From positions 526,982 to 590,981 of the forward strand of contig QAOA01008138.1 of the NCBI GenBank assembly GCA_003255065.1: a DNA stretch of 64,000 nucleotides. Direction: 5' to 3'. The stretch comes from Cercis canadensis (taxonomy: Eukaryota; Streptophyta; Magnoliopsida; Fabales; Fabaceae). Below are positions 34,336-45,850 of the stretch, one piece after another. Position 1 is the stretch's first letter, and each line of letters starts with the position of its first letter. The notes beneath the pieces were generated by a model, which saw only the letters and a list, made by a program, of their open reading frames with translations, had not been told where the DNA came from and ran no database searches. A program made the translations under genes and the position numbers.

Positions 34336-37300
34336 TCCCCCAAAGACTATACCTAGACCTAGTTATAATTTTGATTTTCGTTCCCTTTCCCTCTCCGTCT
34401 CAATTATCATACTTAACCCCTACTTATTTCAACTCATTTATATTTAAATACGATTCTAATTACTATTGTTATTTTGTATAGATTTAAAGAAAAGTTATAA
34501 CAGGGATATCCCTGTGTAAAATAGTAGGACATTTATTTTTCATTCAAACATCACAAGAGTATCATGTATTATACCATTTTTTATTGATAAAGCATTGACC
34601 CGCTAATGGTTAGTAAAATAATTTAGTTCACATTCCCATCCTATACCAAAAATTAACTACACAAAATTAAATTGCCCCTTGTATATATTTAAATGCGACA
34701 TGTAATGATTTTTTTTTGTATTTATAATAAATGTCACATCCCAATATTTGATTACCATTGATAAATTTTAAAGTAATGAAAAAAATAATTAGTGTCATTA
34801 GCACTTAAAAACGTAAACACATTTCCATATATATATAAAAAAAAAAAAAATTTACTCAATAATAAACAAAATCCTTTAAGAAAAATTTTTCAGGTTAAAT
34901 ATATAACTCAAGAACAACATGATAAACTTTGAAGTACATTTAAAAATTTTGTAGACATAGAGTAAATGTTCTAAGATGGATAGTCTTGATGGAAATCACA
35001 TTTCAAAATTAGTTAGCATCCTAAAGTTTTATGAAAATACTCACCAACAGAAAAAGTAATCTATAATCAAGATAATAATTTGTTAAATATCTCCTTATAT
35101 TAAAGGGATAAGATCATAGCCCCTCCTTACAATCAATCAGTACATCGAGATATTTTCTACAGACTTTGTCAATCCAAGCAAGAGGTTATCAATGAGGTCA
35201 AGCTAGATTGAGGTATGTGTTGGCATGTATTTTCAAACGTTAAATAGCTCAAATCATTCCTATTTATTGTTTTCAATATGGAGACCGAATAAGTGCTATT
35301 TAGAATAGGTCAGTAAGATCAGGCCTTCCTCTATCTCTCTCAGTATTCCTCTCTTCCACTAATGGATTGTGGTTTATCTCTTCGTTCTATCTGCTCAACC
35401 TCTGTTCTCCAATCAATTTCATTTTTTTTTTTAGATACCTTATGATATAGTTCTTTGTACAATCTAATATAGTTAGATCTTGCTTTTTGGCCCATGATTT
35501 TTCTTCTCTAGTCAGTTCTTATTTTTTAATCTCCCATTTTTTGTTTCCTTTTTCAATGCCTAGTGCAGGGGTTCTTTATCAATTTTAAAGTTTACACTTA
35601 TGCTTTTGAATTTGATATTCTTTCAAACCTATCTATAAACAAAAATGGAGAAAACAAAGAGTGCAATCTTTTTTTTTTTTTTTACACAGTGTGGCCAAAT
35701 TAAATTAATGAAAAACGTGACCAATCATGCACTACCTAAAATATGTAACAATCTCATGGTGCAATTTCATGTTTTAGACTTATATAAGTGTTTATATTTT
35801 GTGTTGTTTACTTAGTTGTGTTGTTCATGGTTTTACTACCTGGACCACGTGTGTTTTTTACTCTGTTAACTTTGCCAAGAATAAGACCTACAAAAATTAA
35901 TGTCACAATCATTCTAGCGGTACCAGTTACACAAAAAAGTATAACTATAACATGTGACAATAGGTATTAATTTAATTTATCAAATTAAAATTTTGTTAAG
36001 GCTTTGCAAAATATTTGATAATTTTTTTCCCTTTTTTGGCCATAGTGTCAAGCATGAAATTGTGCAAAATAAAATAGTAATATAGGAGGGTCCTCTCCTT
36101 TCTTTTTTTCTCTGTACATGTGCACAATGTAGCTAATAAAATGAGATAATAAAAAATTTCATCTGATTGTTCTAAAGTCAATTTCATCTGATTGTGCAAA
36201 ATTATGCTCTCACCTTCTATTAGATTGCACCCTTTGCTTGGAGAGTAAGGAGCATCGAGCTATAAGTTGAAATTCCGCTCAACCAACAAATGGAGAAGGC
36301 TGCCATTGTGAGTGTTCATTTTATAGGGGAAGAGGAAGACATATAACCCTAATTTAACAATTATAAGGAAGCAAGTTTCAAATTCAAATTCAAAATCAAG
36401 GTTTAAAAAAAAATAACATGTTCAATAAAATATTAGCAATTATTTGCTATTCAAATTTTTTTTAAGGAATTATTTGCCATTAAATTACAATGTATCTATA
36501 TGGGTAAGTAGGCTACATTCATTATTTGTAAAAAGACCAAAAATTATGTGTGTTACTATCCTTAATTGTATGATTTGTAGGATGTGCAATTTTATATAAA
36601 TCACCATTTATGTTGATTATTATTCATAATTGTGTTTGACATTGTTTGGTTCATAATATGCCCAATCCAAGGGAATATTGTAAGTTTCAAATTTCTCTAG
36701 TTAATGATAGGATATACAATAATGCAACATTAGTTATTTTATTTTATTTTATTTTTTAGTACCCTCACACATGTCTAAAATTTGGTATGAATATTAAAAT
36801 TGATATTTAAGCTCATTGGTGCACAACATATATACGCTGATTATATGTTATTTAAGCTGAAATTTGTGTGTGGTTCATGTTTTGTTCTCATTCTTGGTCG
36901 CCTACAGTTATGAAGAATTGTATAGAAAAAATTCAAATTCAAGAGAGTACATGTATACAGAATTCAAGAGAGAGTACACTTTTTTTCAAATAAAGAACTC
37001 TTGTGAAACTGTAAAAGAAATGACACACAACAAAACAAAAGTCAATGATAAGATAGAGAATAAAAATTAGAGAGCAAACTTCTACTTACAGTGTAAGATT
37101 AAAATCTGCAGCTTGCTTAGCATATCAAGCTGCAGAAGGTGTCTAATGTTTGAAATAACAACATCATATTAGTGAAAATTAACATCAGATTTAAAAAAAA
37201 AAATTAACCCCAAAACTGAAAAAAAATGACTATTACTGAACAAAAAAAAAAAACCTTGTATTTTTTTATTGGCAAGTAGGTTCTCTTTTATACCTCCTGG

Positions 37301-37370
37301 ATCAAGTGCAAAGAAGAAATAGAGGATAGAGAACTCATAGAAATTTCAAATTTGAGGTAAACTCAAGGAG
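34336..37370 (-). other. Helitron E interior, mostly non-coding
   Basis: The stretch is AT-rich. On the minus strand a TATA-like CCTATAAAA (36327-36319) precedes a leader-like ATGG-containing segment (cacaatggcagccttctcca region, about 36284-36312). This resembles the cassettes in Helitrons F and Y. No recognisable protein was found. Confidence 0.4.
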
Positions 37371-37660
37371 AGAAGACAAATGAAAAAGAGATAGACGTTT
37401 TACCTGAAACTTTCACCCCTGCACATCCTTATTAATCTTTTCAAGGTTGATCAACTTCAAAGTCATTGCAAACCAACATAAAAATGAATGAGTAAAGAAA
37501 AGCACAAAGAGATGCATAGATGATTCAAATAAACACCTACAATTGTGACGAAAAGCAGAAAGAGAAGCACAAGAAAATTAAGAAATTTAGAGAGTCATGA
37601 GGGGAGATATGTCCTATTTTTTTTCTACAGTGAACAACACAAAGTGAATAACTCATACCT

Positions 37661-37730
37661 TGATCATCCATGGCCATATTTTTTTCTGATTCATCAAGCA
37701 AAATGAATTTGGAGTCATTGGTTTCCCTAT
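37661..37730 (-). other. Exon-like segment captured in Helitron E
   Basis: On the minus strand TGTGTTATAG precedes a 70-base segment and GTATGAG follows it, both good splice signals. One frame reads ETNDSKFILLDESEKNMAMD. A second acceptor (CAATTGTAG near 37540) and donor (CAG|GTAAAAC near 37404) follow downstream. I do not recognise the protein. The order of promoter (38043-38054), leader donor (about 37970) and these exons suggests a spliced transcript. Confidence 0.35.
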
Positions 37731-38042
37731 AACACAATCAAATTAAAATAAAAATTGTAATTAAACAGGGAAAGAATATTACGTGAATGAAAGCTTCTTT
37801 GGCAGTTTTGAAAGAGTAACAGCGCTGGAAATTGAAGATGTGAAAAAAAATTAGAAAAAATAAAATAGAAATAGTGCTGCATATGGAGATTAGGAATTAT
37901 ATTGGAATAGAATTTATATGGAAAAAAAGAGCAACAATAAATGAAATAAAATAGTTTGGAAGAACAAACCTGGGTGCGGCTGAAGATGGAGAAATTCTTT
38001 GCAACAATCAGCCTATCAATGGTGAATAAACTCACATAGGGT

Positions 38043-38054
38043 TTAATATATATA
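38043..38054 (-). promoter_or_regulatory. TATA box of the Helitron E cassette
   Basis: TATATATATTAA on the minus strand, with the same spacing to a CACCCAG leader end as in Helitron Y. Confidence 0.5.
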
Positions 38055-38191
38055 GAGAACTATGTAGGCAAAAAAGTGTAACCCTAATTTCAGGATTCAA
38101 ATTTGAAATTAAACAATTATTGTGTGACTAAAATTAAAGAGAATAAATGACACTTTCTTCCATCTGAAATTGAATAATAAAATAAAAAAAA

Positions 38192-38552
38192 NNNNNNNNN
38201 NNNNNNNNNNNNNNNNNNNNNNNNNNNNNNNNNNNNNNNNNNNNNNNNNNNNNNNNNNNNNNNNNNNNNNNNNNNNNNNNNNNNNNNNNNNNNNNNNNNN
38301 NNNNNNNNNNNNNNNNNNNNNNNNNNNNNNNNNNNNNNNNNNNNNNNNNNNNNNNNNNNNNNNNNNNNNNNNNNNNNNNNNNNNNNNNNNNNNNNNNNNN
38401 NNNNNNNNNNNNNNNNNNNNNNNNNNNNNNNNNNNNNNNNNNNNNNNNNNNNNNNNNNNNNNNNNNNNNNNNNNNNNNNNNNNNNNNNNNNNNNNNNNNN
38501 NNNNNNNNNNNNNNNNNNNNNNNNNNNNNNNNNNNNNNNNNNNNNNNNNNNN
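38192..38552. other. Assembly gap, 361 Ns
   Basis: The run of Ns lies in the 5' region of Helitron E. It is not sequence and any reading frame through it is meaningless. Confidence 0.99.
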
Positions 38553-38959
38553 CAGGTAATTGAAATTCCTAAAAATTAGTACTCTAATCAGCAATAATTT
38601 CTGAAATTATAATTTCAAATTACTAATTAAATGTGAGACTAAAATTAAAGAGGAAATTCTGAAATTCCTCCATCAAGAAATCAATTATGAATTTCAAATA
38701 TCAAAGAAATATATTTATGGAAGCTAATAAATACAAATATTTTATTTTTTAATTATTCAATAAATAATAAATGCTTAAAGATCTAAAAATAGAAGTTATT
38801 TAGTGCCACAAATTTTATATATCGGACATACTTCATATTTTAGATTATTTTAAAATGTTGTAGAATATAAGAAATTCACATAGTCTGCCACTTGTCGTCA
38901 CCTTGATAGCGACACTTGTCAGCTCCACATTGTGTACTCTATTATTAATATTATATAGA

Positions 38960-39768
38960 TAGTATTATTTTGCCGATGTGCAGGTTGTTGGGCGCATGGG
39001 AGTAGGACCCAGACAACGGGATGTGTGATAAATTTTATGTGATCATAGAAGTATGAATGATATAAATTTTTGGTATGTAATATACTAATTGTGAATTTCA
39101 TTTATTGATCCATAGATCTAATATATTAAAAGCAGTAATCATGAATCCATAAGAAATTTAAAAAATATATTAAAATAATAAAAATTATGATAATATTATA
39201 CTAAAATTAGCCTACATACATTTTGACATATAATGCACCAATTAAGCAAGGCAATAAAGGAAATCAATTTGATATCTCAAATATCAAATTAGACATATAT
39301 TTATGGAAGCTATTTAATACAATCAAATTTTAGTATTTTTTTTTTCAAATTAAGAAATAATTATAAGATTTTAATTTTGGATTGTTGGAATTAATTTAAT
39401 TATTTAATTTTTTATACATATTTAAGTTTTTATCATGAATGCATGACAAAAATAAAAGCATGCATTTAGTTATGATTTAGTCCATATACATTTTGATATG
39501 TAATGCACCAATTAAACAAAGTAATACAAGAAATTAATTCCATATCTCAAATATCAAATCAGAAATATATTTATGGAAGCTATTTAATACAATTGAATTT
39601 TAGTATTTTTTTTATTTGTAAAACACACATGCTCCTTATATTGATTGATTTTTTAAATTACTCTCAATGTGAGAAATTCTCAAAGCTTGACACTTGTCAA
39701 GACAAGGTGATTCGAGGAGTGTCATGTGTCAAGATTTCATGGAAGTGTATTCTCCTTTTAATATATAA
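38960..39768 (-). mobile_element. Tandem non-autonomous Helitron U1
   Basis: This is an 809-base unit nearly identical to U2. Its 5' end at 39768 reads TTATATATTAAAAGGAGAAT on the minus strand. Its 3' end carries TGCACATCGGCA and AATAATACTA at 38960. It is followed without spacer by the TC start of Helitron E. It has no coding capacity. Confidence 0.88.
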
Positions 39769-40580
39769 TAGTATTATTTCCGCGCCGATGTGCAGGTTGT
39801 TGGGCGCTTGGGAGTAGGACCCAGACAACGGGATGTGTTATAAATTTTATGTGATCATAGAAGTATGAATGATATAAATTTTTGGTATGTAATATACTAA
39901 TTGTGAATTTCATTTATTGATCCATAGATCTAATATATTAAAAGCAGTAATCATGAATCCATAAGAAATTTAAAAAATATATTAAAATAATAAAAATTAT
40001 GATAATATTATACTAAAATTAGCCTACATACATTTTGACATATAATGCACCAATTAAGCAAGGCAATAAAGGAAATCAATTTGATATCTCAAATATCAAA
40101 TTAGACATATATTTATGGAAGCTATTTAATACAATCAAATTTTAGTATTTTTTTTTTCAAATTAAGAAATAATTATAAGATTTTAATTTTGGATTGTTGG
40201 AATTAATTTAATTATTTAATTTTTTATACATATTTAAGTTTTTATCATGAATGCATGACAAAAATAAAAGCATGCATTTAGTTATGATTTAGTCCATATA
40301 CATTTTGATATGTAATGCACCAATTAAACAAAGTAATACAAGAAATTAATTCCATATCTCAAATATCAAATCAGAAATATATTTATGGAAGCTATTTAAT
40401 ACAATTGAATTTTAGTATTTTTTTTATTTGTAAAACACACATGCTCCTTATATTGATTGATTTTTTAAATTACTCTCAATGTGAGAAATTCTCAAAGCTT
40501 GACACTTGTCAAGACAAGGTGATTCGAGGAGTGTCATGTGTCAAGATTTCATGGAAGTGTATTCTCCTTTTAATATATAA
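39769..40580 (-). mobile_element. Tandem non-autonomous Helitron U2
   Basis: This is an 812-base unit, head-to-tail with U1 and with Helitron B. The left part (about 250 bases, the element's 3' end) is shared with the 3' end of Helitron B. The right part (about 550 bases, the 5' end) is shared with the 5' end of Helitron G (33480-34019). The unit thus combines an autonomous-type tail with the head of another subfamily. Confidence 0.9.
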
Positions 40581-41154
40581 TAGTATTATTTCCGCGCCGA
40601 TGTGCAGGTTGTTGGGCGCTGGGGAGTAGGACCCAGACAACGGGATGTGTTATAAATTTTATGTGATCATAGAAGTATGAATGATATAAATTTTTGCTAT
40701 GTAATATACTAATTGTGAATTTCATTTATTGATCCATAGATCTAATATATTAAAAGCAGTAATCATGAATCCATAAGAAATTTTAAAAAATACATTAAAA
40801 TAATAAAAATTGTGATAATATTATACTGAAATTAGCTATGGTGTATGATTGAGGCTCAGGCTGTTAGTGTCTTCATCTAATTCTATATGAACTTGTCCTG
40901 ATCCTGAATGCAACATTGGTATAATTAGAATGCGTAAAATTTAATCTGTTTAGTTTATAGGTTTATTTACTTATATAATATGTTTCAATTTATTTCATAC
41001 CTCTTGTAATTTTATAGAACACCTATTTGAAGACAACATTTGTGGCGCTTGTTGTGGATTTCCCATTTGCATCGATCGTCAAAACTTTGAGGCAATTCCT
41101 TATTCGAACTATTAAAAAAGCCACATAAAGTTGTCAATGATTGAAGACTGATTT

Positions 41155-41906
41155 TGATAGATATAACTCAACGTGCGACAAAGATTGACCTTGACTCTTA
41201 TTTATTGTCATAGCAAAACAAATCTGTAGAAGAAATTGTCTTCTCTATAATTTAAAAGGTATTTTCTTATCAGAGGATGTTAAGTTCATCCTTAGAATGA
41301 AAACCTTTTCTCCTATATTACTTCTAGAAATAACTTTTCCTTTCATTACATATCTTCTAAGTTGGGTGATTATCAGTCTTGTTCCATTTCACAATCCATT
41401 CCGCTAGTCTATGTTCTTTAGTAACATGACGGGTACCCCTAGCTTCAATACTAACTTGTGGTTTGGAAGGCTGGATGGTTGATACCATTTAAAAATTCAG
41501 GTGTATGGATATTGTCTAGTCCGTTTTTTCATGATTTGCGTGTACTGTCTAAACTAAAATATATTTTCTCATCACCAGGCAATAAAGAAACCATATAATC
41601 ATTTATTTTTCTCAGAATTGTCAATGTAGGGGTAAGAATCGCCCTTTCTTAACAATATTTTAGATCTTGTATGTTTGTCATGAATTCAGGATACGTTGAG
41701 TTCACTATATTATGAATTGGATCATAACCACAACGTAGAGAGATGTCATCTAGTATCTGAATAACAACTTTACCATCATTTGTATCTCTTTCTTCATTGT
41801 CACTAACCTTCAACAACCAATTGGAGAACTGACTCAGTCCTATTATGTTAAGATCTGCAGATCCTGTATATTTTTTGTTAAGTTCAAGACCTGTACAGAA
41901 ATACAT
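41155..41906 (-). pseudogene. Helitron B helicase, C-terminal part
   Basis: The frame begins near LELNKKYTGSADLNIIGLSQ and includes FSNWLLKVSDNEERDTNDGK and DDISLRCGYDPIHNIVNSTY to a stop at 41649. It then continues through changes with ILTPTL, RKINDYMVSLLPGDEK and the LYR-ED and INKSQ region remnants down to about 41155. This part forms the second RecA-like lobe of the PIF1-type helicase. Several stops are present. Confidence 0.8.
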
Positions 41907-41986
41907 AAAAACATGTATGAGGAATCATAATATGGTAATGTTATCCATAATAAAGTTTAAATTTGAATTAGTACCTGAAAATGATT

Positions 41987-42816
41987 CTACAGGTAAGAAG
42001 AGTTTATGGTAGCAGTAACAATATCTTGTTTACTACCACTGAGTATCACTAGGAGTATATGTCTGAAGTCCCCACCTAGTACCACAACCTTACACCCAAA
42101 TAGCATATGTGCAACTTCTGTACCGGTATGTTTTAGTATATCTCTAAGAATTATGTCCAATGCCTCGAAACAATGTTTGTGTGTCATAGGGACCTCATCC
42201 CCAATGATTAACTTTGCAACAGCTAGTAGTTTTGCTAGGGGGTCCCTGGTTTTATATTACAAAATGTATCGTCATTGACATTTAGAAAGATACAAAATTT
42301 AGAATGTGTTGTTCGACCACCAGGAAGGAGAAGTGATGTGATACCACATGAAGCCACTGTCAGCACTATGTTGCCTTTTAAACGTAAAGTAGTAGATATT
42401 GTTTTATAAATAAATGTCTTTCCAGTTCCACCATAACCATATAGAAAAAATTGACCACCAATGTCAGAAGAAACTACTGTCATGATTTTCTCATATATAG
42501 TCTTTTGCTCATCTATAAATCTTAAGATTAATTCCATGTGCTCTTGTGCTAGATCATCTCTATCATAGGTAGTCTCATCATAGATCAATCTGTTTTGTTC
42601 AGATGAACTACTGAAATCTATTGCCAATGACATAGGTGGATAATCACATATGCTCTTCCCATAGTTTTGTAACAATTTTTCTATCTTTGCTAGTGCATGC
42701 TCTTTAACCTCATCATCACTCATACTCATTCCTGTAAGAAATTCAGACAAGTATGTTGCCATTATATTTGCACGATTAATCATATTATATTGTATTTTAG
42801 GAAAAAATGCATACAT
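41987..42816 (-). pseudogene. Helitron B PIF1-type helicase, Walker A/B region
   Basis: The first frame (42816-42235) includes [20 protein letters not shown], the [14 protein letters not shown] segment, and [19 protein letters not shown], an intact Walker A motif. SNGI-type motif Ia reads [18 protein letters not shown] frame change in a run of Cs near 42237 is followed by AKLIIGDEVPMTHKHCFEAL (Walker B, with G replacing the usual W before DE) and VVVLGGDFRHILL in the second frame (to 41987). The helicase would unwind DNA during rolling-circle transposition; this copy is frame-shifted. Confidence 0.88.
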
Positions 42817-43320
42817 TACTAACTTACAAAAGATATTACATTATTAGCAAATTGATATCCATATCTATTATATTATTAATTGTATCAGAAATATATACTT
42901 AATAAGATTATAAGTTCTACCAGGATTATTGAATAGTCTTCGTCACCTATGAATGATATCATTAGACATCAAGTTTCACGTCTTTTTCTATACTAAATTT
43001 GGTTTGCTTATGCTGTTTGATATTAGGAGTGTGACGAATAGGCCCCTCAAGTAATGACCAGAGTCTCATGCGCTTGCTTCTTTTATACTTTCTATAAATT
43101 CATTATCATCATTGAGAAGATCAATTGCATAGCATGCTGTTTTAAATGTAGCATAGATCACCCTATTAATTGTCCTAATATCTTCATAGCTTGTGCATTC
43201 TCTTTGAATGTTCAAGAGGAATCTCATGTAATATAATTCATCAGACCTAGGTGGAACGTAATATAGTCTCCCAATAGATAACCCTCTTTTTCTTGGGAAC
43301 CACTCTTCAGTTTGTTGTTT

Positions 43321-43785
43321 CTAGACAAAATAATTTAGGAACTCAGCATATGTCAGATGTCTAGGATATAGATATTTCTTATTTGCCTCAAACCAAGCCA
43401 GAAATTTAGTCAAGTTGACATTCGTTTTATTCATCACATTATCAAGGTTATCATTCTCTCGAAAGACAACAAACTGTTCATCTGGAAGATGAAATGATAG
43501 TCTTTCTACTGGTAAATCTTTGTAATGAATGTCAAAGGAAAATACTCTCCACACTGCCTCACATGCAAAAACTAACCTGCAATCGTAATACATGTTGATC
43601 TCATCCACCATATGATTTTGCGTATTATCTTTAGCTGACCCGTAGAAAGTCGCCGTGATGCTATTGAACCCCTTGTTTATATATTTAAATAAATATTTAA
43701 TTGTCTTTGATTGATTACACCACTCGACATTGATGTCCATCTCATACTTCAAAAGGAGATTTTTGTTATACGAAACAATAAACAT
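43321..43785 (-). pseudogene. Helitron B Rep domain, tyrosine motif
   Basis: The frame reads LLLKYEMDINVEWCNQS and then IKYLFKYINKG, the two-tyrosine catalytic motif Y--KY--KG of Helitron Rep, here intact. It continues through YYDCRLVFACEAVWRVFSFD, LSFHLPDEQ and TKFLAWFEANKKYLYPRHLT to a stop at 43321. The family continues from this point (43300 leftwards) towards the helicase with further decayed sequence. The tyrosines make the covalent link to DNA in the rolling-circle reaction. Confidence 0.88.
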
Positions 43786-43798
43786 GTTACAGTAACGT

Positions 43799-43817
43799 AT
43801 ATATATATATATATATG
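43799..43817. repeat. (AT)n microsatellite
   Basis: A short TA dinucleotide tract lies in the intron between the HUH and tyrosine exons of Helitron B. Confidence 0.9.
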
Positions 43818-43901
43818 TAAATAGCTAAAAAAAATTTCTATTTATAATTTCCATGAATAAATTAAATAACATGCCATGTAATCGAAACTTGATATTTAAT
43901 C

Positions 43902-44396
43902 TTACCTGTTATCAAGTAGTATTCTATTTTTATTAACAGTCCTGTCATCATCCTTCCTTCTGTAGGAAGAGTATCCATCATCATTAATCAATGTTCTCTT
44001 CACAAATTTCTTAGGAAAGTGTCTCATACATATTCCATCTTTCATACACGGTGATTTAGTATTGACAGCATCACATGGATCATGCATCATACAATTCCTA
44101 ACAATTTCATATAATATTTCGTTTTCTTCCTTATGAGGTATTTTAGTAGATATTATTTTATCAATGTCATTGAGAATAGGGTATTTATGTCCAAGATGCA
44201 AGAATAACAGTATGTGAGCATAAATCAACCTATGTTTTTTAAATTCTATCGTATATATGATTGGAAAAAATCTATTGTTAGAACACAATCTATGATTTTT
44301 CACAAAGAATGTATATAATTTAAGAAGATGGAGATACGTACCTGATTGTATCTTTCCGAAAAGTTGTCCTTGCTTTAAATCCCTAATAAGTCTCAT
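43902..44396 (-). pseudogene. Helitron B Rep domain, HUH region
   Basis: The frame covers LKQGQLFGKIQSG, an intron read through by chance (TYLHLLKLYTFFVKN), then YTIEFKKHRLIYAHILLFLH and LRNCMMHDPCDAV, CRHF-type Cys and His residues and RKDDDRTVNKNR. In the HUH motif the first histidine is replaced by tyrosine (YAH, where Helitron A has HAH), which should abolish metal binding. Just upstream (44400-44520) the FITF-C segment is readable in other frames. Confidence 0.82.
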
Positions 44397-44646
44397 CTAG
44401 TTTTATTTTAAATACTCTGGATAGAATATCGGGCATGTCTTTCACACAAAGTCCTTTGTCTTTAATATAACGTTGTATTTCTGGTCATTGTGGACTACAT
44501 GTGAAGGTGATGAATAAATCTGGATATCAAGTCCAGAGGCATATAAATATCAAATCTTAGTAATTTTAAAACATATATCTAACTCCACTAGTAAAGGAAG
44601 ATGACAAGACTATTAAGTTTTTCCACGAATGATCCAATAACCCCAC

Positions 44647-45196
44647 TCAAGACACATTTAGTGAGACCTTTGGAGTGATAGGCAATGGTGTAAGTGGACC
44701 ATGGTTTATCTGTATAAGACGTAACTCTGGGGTACAACAGTGGATCCCATGAGAATGATCAATTACATATTTTTTATGTGGGTAAGGGTCCATCATATTT
44801 TTTCCATTGTCTTGTGTTATTGATGAAGTACTACACACATTAATATTCGCATCAACTTTTTTATTAATCCCTAATCCTCGGACATTACCACCACCAGGAG
44901 AGTGCATACTCATTAATATTGAAGATGCAGTCATCGACAATTTGTTTATTAAATGTACCATAGTTGAGATGTTAATTAATCCTACTATTGGTTCATGATT
45001 ACGCACAACAATTAGATTTGGAGTAAGAACTGTATTCAATCATTGATAGAAACATGGTTGATAAAGTTACTAAATAAAATATAAAATAACCAAATGCACA
45101 TAGAATATGAATTACCATTATTAATATTACTGAAATGTACTCTTTTATGCTTAGGATCCCTGTTAGAAATGCTAGATGCTTCATTGATCGATCTTG

Positions 45197-45251
<55 letters not shown>

Positions 45252-45480
45252 GTTAACAATTGTTTAAAAAAAAATCATATCTCGAATACAACAACTTAAT
45301 TTTTAGAATATTCTTATCATACTATAATATAGTATGAAGATAATTATATCAATTGAGTGGTGGAAAGATTTAAATAGTAAAACAATGAGTACCTAATTCG
45401 TTCGGAGTCTTATTTTTTTTTTCTTCATTCCTTGTCAGAGGATGACGAACTCTTGGTCTCTTGTGAATATGTTTTTCTAT
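44647..45480 (-). pseudogene. Helitron B N-terminal exons
   Basis: Exon one (45480-45391) reads IEKHIHKRPRVRHPLTRNEE and ends before a GTACTC donor. The family's start codon is ATA here (45480-45478), where Helitron A has ATG at the same alignment position. A later exon (45039-44647) contains NHEPIVGLINISTMVHLINK, GGGNVRGLGINKK and SHGIHCCTPELR. The Helitron-like N domain (GKI-LP region) expected next was not found and appears deleted, with a frame-broken FITF-C segment following. Confidence 0.7.
45197..45247. repeat. (AT)n microsatellite
   Basis: An uninterrupted AT tract of about 50 bases inside an intron of Helitron B. Confidence 0.95.
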
Positions 45481-45850
45481 TTATACTTTCACTATTTGTA
45501 ATCCTTCAACGTAGATGGTTAATAGACCAAATGTATAAATATCCTTAAAAATCATAAGCAAAATATAAGACTTACACATATGTTACAATAGAAAAATGTA
45601 AGACAACATAATATATATGTATTTGAACAACGCATTACACATTACACCCGTTCTTTTACTCTATTTGTGTTTGTGTGATGTGTAAAAGCTGTCTTGAAAA
45701 GTTGATATGAGATTTTATCAACAAAAATATATTTTTTTTTAATATTTTCACCGCACACCTTTAAGGCTTTAAGTTATGCCAAATTTAGCAAATCATAATT
45801 TGACCAATAAAAATGCGTTGCTCTTGTTATTGAAATCTTTATATGATTTT

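Larger units (their letters stand above)
34020..38959 (-). mobile_element. Helitron E, non-autonomous, exon cassettes, contains the N gap
   Basis: The 5' end at 38959 reads TCTATATAATATTAATAATAG on the minus strand after AATACTA of the neighbouring copy. The 3' end is at 34020. The element is about 4.9 kb and shares its first kilobase with Helitron Y (gtctgccacttgtcgtcacc, promoter, leader). Instead of B3-like exons it carries other exon-like segments (37661-37730 and around 37390-37530) and a second TATA-like site at 36319-36327. A 361-base N gap lies at 38192-38552. The captured sequence is unidentified. Confidence 0.65.
40581..45700 (-). mobile_element. Helitron B, autonomous-type but decayed
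   Basis: A full set of Rep and PIF1-helicase parts lies on the minus strand between 45480 and about 41150. The 3' terminal 255 bases (40581-40836) are the same as in U1 and U2. The 3' end at 40581 abuts the 5' end of U2. The 5' end lies right of the first exon (45480) and left of the MITE at 45851, but was not pinpointed. Frame breaks and a changed HUH motif show that it can no longer encode a working transposase. Confidence 0.82.

Noticed and set aside
38109..38594. Long open reading frames across the N gap
   Set aside because: They consist almost entirely of unknown residues from 361 Ns, so nothing can be inferred.
38960..40836. Tandem 0.81-kb units as satellite DNA or LTRs
   Set aside because: There is no 5-base target duplication and no TG...CA ends. 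The units have Helitron-type 3' tails and 5' heads, and the last repeat continues into a Helitron coding region.
14300..45700. Helitrons A and B as the arms of one inverted repeat from a single inversion
   Set aside because: They are diverged, carry different insertions and deletions, and have different 3' tails in detail, so they are separate copies.
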